From contig NZ_SJSA01000001.1 of NCBI RefSeq assembly GCF_004766125.1, forward strand, positions 62,001-126,000: DNA of 64,000 nt, given 5' to 3'. This stretch comes from Duncaniella freteri (GTDB taxonomy: Bacteria; Bacteroidota; Bacteroidia; Bacteroidales; Muribaculaceae). Shown piece by piece: positions 36,408 to 45,835 of the stretch (its first letter is position 1; each line of letters opens with the position of its first letter). Below the pieces are notes generated by a model. The model was not told the origin of the DNA. It made no database searches and saw nothing but the letters and a program-made list of their open reading frames with translations. The position numbers were made by a program, and so were the translations under genes.

Positions 36408-37562
36408 ATGACAAACAAAGACATTGATAAGGGCATTGAATTTGTAAGGCAGCAGGTAAAAAAACTTGGTGTAATACCTGGAAATATATTCATGAAAGCG
36501 AATGCTTTTGTGGAGTCGTTGTCAAAATATGCCACGTGGAGCAATAAGGAATCAAATCTCTTTGCCAATATATTGGTAATCAACAATATTCTTTCATGTG
36601 AAGGGATGTTTCTGAGATTCACGCAGACCGGATATAGTTTCATCAATGAAAAGCAAACTACATTAAAAATTGATTTAATCGCCGTATTACCCCTTAACAA
36701 TCAAAAGCCTGATATCGCATTTTATCTGATTTGGGATGTAATAGGCAATGACAAAGGCGAAAACCCTTTTTATGTTGACGGCAAGGATTATTATAATGCT
36801 ATTAAACGATTTGTCAATGGCCTACCGCCTACATATTCACAATACATGAACCAACTTCACGAAAATGGAGATAGTAAGTCTCGATGTGATTGGGGAAAGA
36901 CTTTGTTCTGCAAAATATCACCCGATGAGATATCATCATTTCTTAATTCTCTGTCTGAAGTAATTAATGCTAAAATCAGTCCAGCAAATGATGAAGCAGA
37001 AGAACTGATTGAAATGGAAGACACTACATTCGAAACACCTATTAATGAACCGATGGATAATAATAACCGACAACCGAAAATTTTTATATCCCATAATACA
37101 GATGACAGAGATTATGCAAAAGCCCTTGTGCAATTGCTGACTAATTTGGGAGTGAATGAAGAAATTGACGTTTTTTGTAGTTCACTTCCTGGATGTGGAG
37201 TAAAATTTGGTAAAAGTTTTATTAAAGCCATCCGTGAACAATATGAAAACCATGACTTGATTATGCTATTCATCCATTCTCCACGCTATTATCAAAGTCA
37301 TGTTTCGCTTTGTGAAATGGGCGCAGCATGGATTATGAAGAACGAACACTTTTCTTTTCTTACTCATGACTGTGAATTCAAGATGCTCGATGCCGTAATC
37401 ACACCTACTGAAATGGCATTTAGAGCCGGTCAAGACAATACTTACCCTCTTTTGAACGATTTCAAGGATTTTATAGAGTCCAAGTTCGGTCTGACTCCAA
37501 AGTCGATAAATCGATGGGATGATATCAAGTCAGACTTCATTAATGCTGTCTTGAAGAAATAG
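36408..37562 (+). CDS. TIR-domain protein with novel N-terminal region
   Basis: A 384-residue protein. Residues 1-215 match nothing I know. After an acidic linker, residues 222-384 form a TIR domain: KIFISHNTDDRDYAKAL, VFCSSLPGCGVKFG, and the CEMGAAW motif with the likely catalytic Glu at 303. Bacterial TIR domains cleave NAD in defence systems such as Thoeris, CBASS and short pAgo. Here it stands alone inside a polysaccharide locus, so its role may be defence or signalling. No membrane segment. It sits between the headgroup genes and the flippase, on the same strand. Confidence 0.75.
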   Translation: MTNKDIDKGIEFVRQQVKKLGVIPGNIFMKANAFVESLSKYATWSNKESNLFANILVINNILSCEGMFLRFTQTGYSFINEKQTTLKIDLIAVLPLNNQKPDIAFYLIWDVIGNDKGENPFYVDGKDYYNAIKRFVNGLPPTYSQYMNQLHENGDSKSRCDWGKTLFCKISPDEISSFLNSLSEVINAKISPANDEAEELIEMEDTTFETPINEPMDNNNRQPKIFISHNTDDRDYAKALVQLLTNLGVNEEIDVFCSSLPGCGVKFGKSFIKAIREQYENHDLIMLFIHSPRYYQSHVSLCEMGAAWIMKNEHFSFLTHDCEFKMLDAVITPTEMAFRAGQDNTYPLLNDFKDFIESKFGLTPKSINRWDDIKSDFINAVLKK

Positions 37563-37616
37563 CCGAATGAATTTCTGAAACTTATCCAACTGTGCTTGGA
37601 AATTAACGTTTGACTT

Positions 37617-39140
37617 ATGGCGATAAATCAGATAAAGGGAGGAATAGTCCTTAATTATGTTATTATTGGACTTAATATAGTATTGGGGTTGTTATATACC
37701 CCTTACATGCTCCGTATGCTTGGACAAAATGAGTATGGACTATATTCTCTCGTCGCTTCAATTATTGCGTATCTTACGCTTCTTGATTTCGGTTTTGGTA
37801 ATGCAATTGTTCGTTATACGGCTAAGCTAATATCGGAAGGTAAACAAAAAGAACAATGGGAATTGAACGGTATGTTCATTGTGATATATTCCCTAATAGG
37901 ATTGTTGGCGGTTGGGGTTGGTATAATTTTGTATAATAATGTGGAGTGGTTATTTGATGCAAAGATGACACAAGATGATATTGCTCAGGCAAAAATAATG
38001 ATTGTGTTATTGATAATCAATTTAGCACTTACATTTCCACTCAGTGTTTATGGTTCAATAATCGTTGCTTATCAAGACTTTATATTTCAAAAAATACTCA
38101 CTTTATGTCGATTGCTTTTTACAGCTTTGACAATTGTTATTCTTCTTTATTTGGGGTATAAGGCAATTGCAATGGTTGTTGTTCAGACTATTTTCAATCT
38201 AGGCATTCTCTTTATCAACTGCATCTACTGCTTTAAAAAGCTACACATTAAAGTTTGGTTTTCAAATTTAAAATTTACAATTCTAAAAGAAATTGCCCAC
38301 TATTCTTTTTGGGTTTTCCTTAGTCAGATAATTGACAGAGTATATTGGGGAAGCGGTCAATTCGTATTGGGCTCGTTAATAGGGACAACCGCTGTTGCGA
38401 TATTCTCAGTTGCGATATTACTTCAGCAGATGTATATGACCTTTTCAAGCTCCATATCAAGCGTATTGCTTCCAAAAATTACGGCAATGGCTAATGACAG
38501 TGGGAACGAAGTCGCGATTTCCAATCTATTCATACGTACTGGGAGAATTCAAGCAGTTGTCATGGCTCTCATACTATTTGGTTTTTATATTTTTGGCTCA
38601 TCATTTATAAAATTATGGGCAGGGAATGGATATACTGAAGTCTATCCTATAACTCTATTGTTCTTTACTGCGTTGTTTATTCCTACAATCCAAACGACGG
38701 GGTACACTATACTTCAGGCTCGGAACCAAATGAAATTCAGATCTATCGTTTATTTATTCATTTCCATATGTAGCCTTATATTACAGGTAGTATTCACAAA
38801 AATCTTTGGAATTATGGGCTGTGCCTATGCTATTGGAGGTGCGCTTATCCTTGGTCAGGGGCTAGTTATGAATATATATTACTATAAAAAACAAAAGATT
38901 GACATTCCCCTGTTTTGGAAAGAAACTATAAAGATAATGATAGCTCCGATAGTATTGACATTATTGGCAAAAATGATAATTCCTGAATCAAAATTATTAT
39001 GTAATTGGGGTTCTCTGTTGGTTGCCATATTGCTTTTCACAACCGCCTATGGTATAATTGTTTATCTATGCTCTTTAAACCAATATGAAAAGCAACTATT
39101 TAAGTCAACTATTTTAGTAATAAAACGTATACGCAAATGA
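37617..39140 (+). CDS. Wzx-type polysaccharide flippase
   Basis: A 507-residue integral membrane protein of the polysaccharide transporter (PST) type, with many hydrophobic helices. It starts MAINQIKGGIVLNYVIIGLN and includes the YTPYMLRMLGQNEYGLYSLV motif typical of O-antigen flippases, and PSVYxG-like sequence IVYxYQD in mid-chain. It would flip lipid-linked repeat units across the inner membrane. It overlaps the next gene by 4 nt and is AT-rich, like the following glycosyltransferase block and unlike the rml genes. Confidence 0.85.
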   Translation: MAINQIKGGIVLNYVIIGLNIVLGLLYTPYMLRMLGQNEYGLYSLVASIIAYLTLLDFGFGNAIVRYTAKLISEGKQKEQWELNGMFIVIYSLIGLLAVGVGIILYNNVEWLFDAKMTQDDIAQAKIMIVLLIINLALTFPLSVYGSIIVAYQDFIFQKILTLCRLLFTALTIVILLYLGYKAIAMVVVQTIFNLGILFINCIYCFKKLHIKVWFSNLKFTILKEIAHYSFWVFLSQIIDRVYWGSGQFVLGSLIGTTAVAIFSVAILLQQMYMTFSSSISSVLLPKITAMANDSGNEVAISNLFIRTGRIQAVVMALILFGFYIFGSSFIKLWAGNGYTEVYPITLLFFTALFIPTIQTTGYTILQARNQMKFRSIVYLFISICSLILQVVFTKIFGIMGCAYAIGGALILGQGLVMNIYYYKKQKIDIPLFWKETIKIMIAPIVLTLLAKMIIPESKLLCNWGSLLVAILLFTTAYGIIVYLCSLNQYEKQLFKSTILVIKRIRK

Positions 39141-40339
39141 AAATTGTCTACATGACATATGGGATTCATTATTCCGGTGGCATGGAAAGAGTGTTGTCAG
39201 TGAAAGCTAATTATTTTGCTGAAGTACTGGAATATGAAGTGTATATTGTCATAACGGATGGCAAAGGGAGGTCGCCTTTTTTCAAATTCTCTGACAAGAT
39301 ACAAATAATTGACCTTGGGATAAATTATCGCGACCTTGTGGGCATGAATCCTCTTAAGAAATGTATTCCATATTTTCTTAAGAAATTAAGACATCAACGC
39401 AAACTAAGTAGATTGCTAAATGAAATCAAACCAGATATAAGCATATCGATGTTCCAATATGAAGCCTCAGTCCTGCATAAAATAAAGGATGGAAGCAAAA
39501 AGATTATTGAGAGCCATTTTTGTCGTGCAGTAGATTTGTTAAGAAACAAAGAGAAACACGGCATTTCAAAATACATAGCCAAGTATTTATTCAAAAAAAA
39601 TTCTAAAATAGCTTCGAGATATGACTGTCTTGTGACTTTAACAGAAGACGATTTACGACTATATGATGATGTAAAAAGTGTACGGTGTATCCCTAACCCA
39701 CTGACTATCACCCCCCCCACATACGTTTTACGCAACTCGCCTGCTTCAACAGAATCTGCGCATGACTGCGTAGAGGCTGATTTTCCAAGAGACAGGAAAA
39801 ATACAAATATACTTTTAGCAATTGGCCGAATTAGTTATCAAAAAGGATTTGACAATTTGGTTAAAATATGGGCAGATATTGAGAAAGAGTTTCCTAATTG
39901 GGAATTGCATATATATGGTTCTCATGAGGACAGGCCTTATTATGAATACATTCAAAGTATGATTCAAGAGAGTAAACTCAATCGAATATTTATATTTAAT
40001 CCGACAGACAACATAGAGAAGGTCTACGAGAAAAGTGATTTATTAGCAGTCACATCCAACTACGAAGGCTTTAACCTGTCGATTATAGAGGGTATGAGTT
40101 ACGGATTGCCCGTAGTCTCATTTGATTGTCCCTGTGGTCCTGGAGAAATCCTTCGTGGGCATGATTGTGGCGTTTTGATAGCCCCTGGTGACAATAGAGC
40201 CTTTGCCAACGCACTTCGTGGATTTATGAGCAATTCAGAATTACGTAAGAGATATAGCGATAAGGCTTATGTTAGAGCAAAAGACTTTTCCATTGATAAT
40301 ATAATGGGAAAATGGATAACACTTTTCCGCGAGTTATGA
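39137..40339 (+). CDS. Glycosyltransferase family 4, with a C8 tract
   Basis: A 400-residue GT-B glycosyltransferase: N-terminal MTYGIHYSGGMERVLSVKA, acceptor loop, then ILLAIGRISYQKGFDNLV and EGFNLSIIEGMSYGLPVVSFD, the retaining GT4 donor-site motifs. The 29 residues just before ILLAIGR (PPTYVLRNSPAS and onwards) look like an insertion. The same spot carries eight C (39711-39718), in frame in this sequence. It overlaps wzx upstream and wzy downstream by ATGA. Substrate unknown. Confidence 0.85.
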   Translation: MKIVYMTYGIHYSGGMERVLSVKANYFAEVLEYEVYIVITDGKGRSPFFKFSDKIQIIDLGINYRDLVGMNPLKKCIPYFLKKLRHQRKLSRLLNEIKPDISISMFQYEASVLHKIKDGSKKIIESHFCRAVDLLRNKEKHGISKYIAKYLFKKNSKIASRYDCLVTLTEDDLRLYDDVKSVRCIPNPLTITPPTYVLRNSPASTESAHDCVEADFPRDRKNTNILLAIGRISYQKGFDNLVKIWADIEKEFPNWELHIYGSHEDRPYYEYIQSMIQESKLNRIFIFNPTDNIEKVYEKSDLLAVTSNYEGFNLSIIEGMSYGLPVVSFDCPCGPGEILRGHDCGVLIAPGDNRAFANALRGFMSNSELRKRYSDKAYVRAKDFSIDNIMGKWITLFREL

Positions 40340-41631
40340 ATTCTTCTATTCCTCTATCCCATAGCATCGCTCATGAGCGTATGAATACAAAGTATAACAT
40401 CTACGAGATTTCTTATATCATATTATTTCTATTCTTATTTCCACAATCCATATTAAGTCAGGTGATTGATGGATTTGAATATGGAGATGAGGTTTTCGGG
40501 ATAATAGGATTGGTTACGTTTATCAATCATTACACTCGAAAAAGAATTTTGGAAAAGTATCCTAAAGTCATGAAAATGTTTTATCTAGCATTTTCTGTAG
40601 CTATTATAGGATGGATAGGGACATTTTTACACGGAATACAGAAAAATTTCATTGTGAATCTCACTGATTGTTTCACGATTCTTAAATTTTATTTCATATT
40701 TTATTTAAGTCTCTATCTCCTTAACAAATCAAAAATTAACAATATTATAAATCCCATATTCAAAATCACTAAATTATACATAATTTTCGGTTCCATTTTC
40801 TTTATTATCAGTCAGGGTGTTGATATAGGAATGACTCCAGAGGTGAGGTTTGGCATACGCACATTCAAATTCATTAATTCAAATGTAGGTGACTATTCAT
40901 CAATTCTAATCATTTCCTTGGTAATTTTCCATATTGTATCATATTACAAGCGGAAACCGCTGAGGATATTGAAAGGGCTGACCATTATTCTTATTATATT
41001 TACATTTCGTGGTAAAGCCTTAGGATTTATGGCGACGTATTTGATGGCCGTTTTTTTGATAGACCATTTTCATAAAATATCAAAAAAAGCACTGATAATT
41101 ATAGCGATTTTGGGAATTTGTGGAGGATACTTTCAAATACGTTATTATTTTCTTGATAATGTAACTCCTCGTGCTCTTTTCCTTGCTAATGGCATAGAGA
41201 CTGCAAATCAATACTTTCCAACAGGAGCCGGTTTTTCAACCTATGGGTCCAATATGGCGAAAGTTCATTACTCTCCACTTTACAGACAATATGGATTTAG
41301 TAAAATTTGGGGTATGAACGAAGACGAGCAGCAGTTTCTGAACGACAATTTTTGGCCAATGATAATGGGACAATATGGCTGGATTGGGATGTTGCTATAT
41401 ATAGCTATATTGGTGTTAATGTTTAAAATAGTAAATAAGCAACTGTATAATAAACAACTCAAGATTGCGGGATTTTCAATTTTCTTTTTGCTGCTATATT
41501 CATCAGTCGGTGGCCCTATCTTTGTACACTACATAGGATGTGCATCTATTATAATATTCTCGTTAATCTTGAAAGTTAATGGAGATATTCCACATATCAT
41601 AAATGAAAAACGATGTATAAAATCGGTATAA
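40336..41631 (+). CDS. Wzy-like polysaccharide polymerase
   Basis: Start at ATG 40336, which overlaps the previous stop by ATGA. The 431 residues form roughly ten transmembrane helices (IILFLFLFPQSILSQ, FYFIFYLSLYLL and others) with a large periplasmic loop before MIMGQYGWIGMLLYIAILVL. It fits an O-antigen polymerase (Wzy) by topology and position, since sequences in this family diverge strongly. It overlaps the next gene by 19 nt. Confidence 0.7.
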   Translation: MNSSIPLSHSIAHERMNTKYNIYEISYIILFLFLFPQSILSQVIDGFEYGDEVFGIIGLVTFINHYTRKRILEKYPKVMKMFYLAFSVAIIGWIGTFLHGIQKNFIVNLTDCFTILKFYFIFYLSLYLLNKSKINNIINPIFKITKLYIIFGSIFFIISQGVDIGMTPEVRFGIRTFKFINSNVGDYSSILIISLVIFHIVSYYKRKPLRILKGLTIILIIFTFRGKALGFMATYLMAVFLIDHFHKISKKALIIIAILGICGGYFQIRYYFLDNVTPRALFLANGIETANQYFPTGAGFSTYGSNMAKVHYSPLYRQYGFSKIWGMNEDEQQFLNDNFWPMIMGQYGWIGMLLYIAILVLMFKIVNKQLYNKQLKIAGFSIFFLLLYSSVGGPIFVHYIGCASIIIFSLILKVNGDIPHIINEKRCIKSV

Positions 41632-42545
41632 TAAGCATTTATTTCGGAGCATTACCTAATTATTTTAATTTATGGCTCGATTCGTGTAGACGCAATCCTT
41701 GTTTTGATTTCATTTTTATTTCGGACCAGACCATTACCGATATACCGGATAATGTAAGATTGATTAAATGTTCACTTGACAAGGTGCGCGAAAAATTTGA
41801 AAACCATCTTGGCAAGCCAGTAGCACTTGACAAGCCATATAAACTATGTGATTACAGACCTCTATACGGTGCTGTTTTTCAGGATATTATATATGATTAT
41901 GATTTTTGGGGCCATTGCGATATTGATTTGATTTGGGGTGACTTGAAAAAATTTATCAGTGGTGAGATTCTTGAAAAACATGACAAGATATTTCCGCTTG
42001 GACATTTGTCTTTGTATCGGAACTCGTTTGAAATCAATAACGCATACAAACTTGCAGGAAGCCAAAGAGGAGATTACAATCGTGTGATATCAACGAACAA
42101 ATCCTGCATTTTTGATGAGAGATATGGTATCAATAAGATTTTTGAAGCCAATAATCTGCCACTATATAATCGTGAGACCGCAGCAGACATTGGTTTTAGA
42201 AACCAACGTATGATAATAGCCGGCAATCAAAACAAAAATTATGATTTTCAACTTTTCACCTATGAAAAGGGACATTGCTACCGCTATTACATAGTAGAAG
42301 ACGGTGTGGCTCGCGATGAATTTTCTTACATTCATCTACAGAAACGGCCATATAGAGAAACTGTATTCACCGATAGATTTATAGTAGCACAAAACGACTT
42401 TATTCCATTTAAAGGTGATATAACGTCCGAGATGATAAAAAAACACAATCCATTTAGAGGTCACACCTATGAATGGTTTGAATACCACTATCGAGATTTA
42501 TCTTTCAGAATTAACAGAAGAATCAAACAACTATTTATAAAATAA
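41613..42545 (+). CDS. DUF6625-type putative glycosyltransferase
   Basis: A 310-residue cytosolic protein: MYKIGIISIYFGALPNYFNLW, then FWGHCDIDLIWGDL with a DxD-like motif, and HLSLYRNSFEINNAY. The family is found in glycan loci and is thought to be a GT-A glycosyltransferase. Its sugar is unknown. The gene overlaps wzy by 19 nt and is 1 nt before the next gene. Confidence 0.7.
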   Translation: MYKIGIISIYFGALPNYFNLWLDSCRRNPCFDFIFISDQTITDIPDNVRLIKCSLDKVREKFENHLGKPVALDKPYKLCDYRPLYGAVFQDIIYDYDFWGHCDIDLIWGDLKKFISGEILEKHDKIFPLGHLSLYRNSFEINNAYKLAGSQRGDYNRVISTNKSCIFDERYGINKIFEANNLPLYNRETAADIGFRNQRMIIAGNQNKNYDFQLFTYEKGHCYRYYIVEDGVARDEFSYIHLQKRPYRETVFTDRFIVAQNDFIPFKGDITSEMIKKHNPFRGHTYEWFEYHYRDLSFRINRRIKQLFIK

Positions 42546-42546
42546 T

Positions 42547-43836
42547 ATGCCACAAATAGATAAGCCTAATTATCTGTGTGTAGGTTGTGGGGCATGTGCT
42601 TATTCTTGTCCAAAACAATGCATAACATACGTTGATAATCCGTTAGGACAATATGTTCCATCTGTTGACTACGATAAGTGTATTGAGTGTAAATTATGCG
42701 AAAAAAGGTGCCCTATTTATTCAGCTAGTATACCACAAAAGCATGATGGCATTCAGTACAATCCAATAACCGGAGAATACATTTCATGTTATAAAGGGTA
42801 TGATGAAAAATTCAGACCTACAAGTGCATCAGGCGGTTTTCTCACAGCCGTTTTATATAATCTTCTTGATACTAAAAGCGTAGACAATGTAGTTTGTGTC
42901 ATAAATAATCATACAGAAAGTTCATTCTATCAATATGATATAGTCTCAGAAAAGGATGATTTGCTGAAGAATTCTCGATCCGCATATTATCCTATGGAAA
43001 TATCCAGCGTGCTGCGCTATATTCGAGATAATGAAGGTAAGTATGCCATCGTGGTATTGCCATGTCAGGCAAAAGCCATTAGAGAGATACAAAGAACTGA
43101 TTATATACTGCGTGAGCGTATCATGTTTTTGCTCGGACTTGTGTGCGGAGGAATGCCTGGCAAAGATATGGTTGAATACATTGCATTGGACAATGGATTA
43201 AATGTCAAAGATGTGCAAAGTATATCCTTTAGGGAGAAGAGCATTGCCGATTTAAATCGGCAATGCTCTGTAACACTGCGTGTTACAGAGTATTATTCCG
43301 TAAGGAGTCGATTCCCTGACGAAGCCTTTGGATTTTCATATCTTAACAAGCTTTTCCATTATCGAGCCTGCAATATTTGCGATGACATATATGCTGAATT
43401 TGCTGATGCTGTATTTATGGATGCATGGTTACCGGAACACCGTGATGATAAATTAGGAACATCAATCTGCATAATACGCAATAAAACCCTCGATGATATT
43501 TTGACATCGTATTTTGCCAACAACACTCACTGTGAACCAGTAAATATCTCTATCGCCATAGAAGCACAAAATTGCGTTGGACTGATTCAACGTAAGAAAA
43601 AACAGTCCTACTTCAAGCGCAGCTTTTATCATCGATTAGGTTACGTTACACCAGAGGCTAAGGACATCGCATTAAGCATTGCAGAAAAAATAAAGTTCTT
43701 TATTCGTGCAACCCAAGAATTACTTATTCAAAATAAATCCTCGAAACTATGGATTAAATTTAAGCAAGGGGCTATTTCATTCAATAAATATAAGGGTGAA
43801 ATGAAACGGTTTATCAAACTTGTTAAAAAAATATAA
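42547..43836 (+). CDS. F420 hydrogenase-beta-like iron-sulfur protein of a glycan locus
   Basis: A 429-residue protein. The N-terminus carries two 4Fe-4S ferredoxin motifs, CVGCGACAYSCPKQC and CIECKLCEKRCP (about residues 12-60). The rest matches the coenzyme F420 hydrogenase/dehydrogenase beta-subunit-like domains (CGGMPGKDMVEYI, HYRACNICDDI). In polysaccharide loci these proteins are commonly paired with WcaK-type pyruvyl transferases, and their redox role is unclear. It is 2 nt before the pyruvyl transferase gene. Confidence 0.75.
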   Translation: MPQIDKPNYLCVGCGACAYSCPKQCITYVDNPLGQYVPSVDYDKCIECKLCEKRCPIYSASIPQKHDGIQYNPITGEYISCYKGYDEKFRPTSASGGFLTAVLYNLLDTKSVDNVVCVINNHTESSFYQYDIVSEKDDLLKNSRSAYYPMEISSVLRYIRDNEGKYAIVVLPCQAKAIREIQRTDYILRERIMFLLGLVCGGMPGKDMVEYIALDNGLNVKDVQSISFREKSIADLNRQCSVTLRVTEYYSVRSRFPDEAFGFSYLNKLFHYRACNICDDIYAEFADAVFMDAWLPEHRDDKLGTSICIIRNKTLDDILTSYFANNTHCEPVNISIAIEAQNCVGLIQRKKKQSYFKRSFYHRLGYVTPEAKDIALSIAEKIKFFIRATQELLIQNKSSKLWIKFKQGAISFNKYKGEMKRFIKLVKKI

Positions 43837-43838
43837 GA

Positions 43839-44861
43839 ATGAAAATTGGAATCTTCACGATTTTTGACGCTTACAATTATGGCAGTTTCCTGCAAGCATT
43901 TGCTATGCAGTCCTTTCTAACTGACAGAGGTCATCAAGTATACATGATAGATGTAAGGGATAGTCTGAAATCTGTTTTTGCCCAAAAATATTTTGCAAAA
44001 AGTATCTCTCGCTCAATTTTGAAGCTAAAACGTTGGTATGCTTATCATAATGATTGGAGACTCCTCAATATAGTATCATTAAACGATTATCCTGAGCTTG
44101 ACCTTGCCGTGATAGGCAGTGATGAAGTTTGGAATATTGAAAATCCATCATTTACTCACGCTTCTCAATATTATGGCATAGATATTAAGGCAAGGAATAT
44201 AATCGCTTATGCTCCGAGTCTTGGCTATTCGACAGATAATAGTTATGACGTCTATCCTCATTTGCGAAATGGGATTGTAAGCAATATCTCATGGATAGGA
44301 GCACGCGATGAGTTCACCCGCAAGTTTGCCGAAGAAATTGGCCATAGTAGTATAAACATGGTGTGTGACCCAACACTTCTTTTGAGTGGCGAATGGCAAA
44401 AATATGAACAAGAGGTTCAAATAAATGAGCCATTCGTGATTTACTACAGCTATCAAGAGGATACGCCATTCAAAAAATATATCCAATGTTTTGCCAAAGA
44501 GTATAATCTCAGAGTTGTGTCAGTTGGATTTAATTACAAGTGGTGCGACAATCAGGCTATTGTATCTCCCACTCAATTCCTTTCATTAGTGCGTCGGTCT
44601 TCATGCATAATAACAAGTACCTTTCATGGCACAGTGTTTTCCACTCTCTATAATAAGCCATTTGTTCAAGTACATCCGGCAAGAAAAGCGGTAGATTATT
44701 TGACCCAGTTAGGTATGAATCGAACAACCAATATAGAGGAGGGATATGATAATTTCAAAAATAAATTATTGCATCCAATCGATTATAACGCAATAAATAA
44801 TGAAATAAAGAAATGGAGGGACTATTCTTCATCTCTTATAATTTCTAAAACTGGGATATAA
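43839..44861 (+). CDS. Polysaccharide pyruvyl transferase family protein
   Basis: A 340-residue WcaK/CsaB-type protein: MKIGIFTIFDAYNYGSFLQA, IGSDEVWN, and CIITSTFHGTVFS, the motif of the pyruvyl-transferase fold. It would add pyruvate ketals to a repeat unit. The pairing with the iron-sulfur protein is common in such loci. It overlaps the next gene by 1 nt. Confidence 0.8.
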   Translation: MKIGIFTIFDAYNYGSFLQAFAMQSFLTDRGHQVYMIDVRDSLKSVFAQKYFAKSISRSILKLKRWYAYHNDWRLLNIVSLNDYPELDLAVIGSDEVWNIENPSFTHASQYYGIDIKARNIIAYAPSLGYSTDNSYDVYPHLRNGIVSNISWIGARDEFTRKFAEEIGHSSINMVCDPTLLLSGEWQKYEQEVQINEPFVIYYSYQEDTPFKKYIQCFAKEYNLRVVSVGFNYKWCDNQAIVSPTQFLSLVRRSSCIITSTFHGTVFSTLYNKPFVQVHPARKAVDYLTQLGMNRTTNIEEGYDNFKNKLLHPIDYNAINNEIKKWRDYSSSLIISKTGI

Positions 44862-45835
44862 TGAATTGGACTAAATACTTAAAAAATGCCGGAGGCATCA
44901 ACCTGATTAAACAATATTTGAGAACAGGAACCCTATTTACAGCCATAAACCAGTTTGTTGTTCTGGGTCGAGACCGCAAAGCTCTTGAATTATTAAGGCT
45001 CGGTGTTGAACACAAACTATATTACAGATTACGCAAAAAATACTATAAAAGAGCAACTGATTTTAAGAAAACTATTGACGGAGTATGTAGGAAATCAGAT
45101 TCTTCTCCTGTAAAAAAGATATGGATTTGCTGGTGGCAAGGAATTGACAATGCACCTTCTCTTGTAAGGAAGTGCTATGATTCATTCAAATCCCATTTGC
45201 CTAATTGGGAGATAATTGTTATAACCAAGGAGAATTATTCTCTATATGTGGCATTCCCCGATTACATAACTCAAAAATGGGAGTCCGGAATAATAAGCAA
45301 TACGCATATGTCTGACTTATTACGTACTGAACTTATCATTAGACATGGCGGCATGTGGGTCGATTCTACGATTTTATGCACATCGAACAATATCCCAATC
45401 AGCATCATAAATAGCAATCTATTTTTTTATCAGAGCCTAAAACCAGGTGCAGATGGACATACTGTACTGTGTTCTACCTGGTTAATATATGGGAAACCAG
45501 GCAGTCAAATATTACTTCTGACACGAGAGCTGTTGTACAATTACTGGAGGACAAAAAATAAGATTGACGATTATTTTATCTTTCATTATTTCCTAACAAT
45601 GGCTTGCAAGTTCTATCCAGATGAGTATGCCAAGATTCCACAATTTGATAATGCAACGCCTCATATCCTTTTGCTTAATCTGTTTAAGAAATTCGATAAG
45701 AATTATTGGTCTGACCTTTGCAGAACGACATGCTTTCACAAGTTAAGTTACAAACTTGACAGTGAGTTGGTGAAGAACAGCCAAGATACATATTATAATT
45801 TTATAATGAGTGACAAAAACAATGAAATTCCCTAA
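44861..45835 (+). CDS. Capsular polysaccharide-type glycosyltransferase (GT32-like)
   Basis: A 324-residue protein with the Gly_transf_sug pattern: KKIWICWWQGIDNAPSLV, LPNWEIIVITKENY and the DxD region MSDLLRTELIIRHGGMWVDS at about residues 150-170. These transfer sugars at the cytosolic face. The last 14 nt overlap the licD start. Confidence 0.8.
   Translation: MNWTKYLKNAGGINLIKQYLRTGTLFTAINQFVVLGRDRKALELLRLGVEHKLYYRLRKKYYKRATDFKKTIDGVCRKSDSSPVKKIWICWWQGIDNAPSLVRKCYDSFKSHLPNWEIIVITKENYSLYVAFPDYITQKWESGIISNTHMSDLLRTELIIRHGGMWVDSTILCTSNNIPISIINSNLFFYQSLKPGADGHTVLCSTWLIYGKPGSQILLLTRELLYNYWRTKNKIDDYFIFHYFLTMACKFYPDEYAKIPQFDNATPHILLLNLFKKFDKNYWSDLCRTTCFHKLSYKLDSELVKNSQDTYYNFIMSDKNNEIP

Noticed and set aside
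40312..40335. Upstream start for the Wzy gene
   Set aside because: The ATGA overlap at 40336 fits the coupling used throughout the locus.
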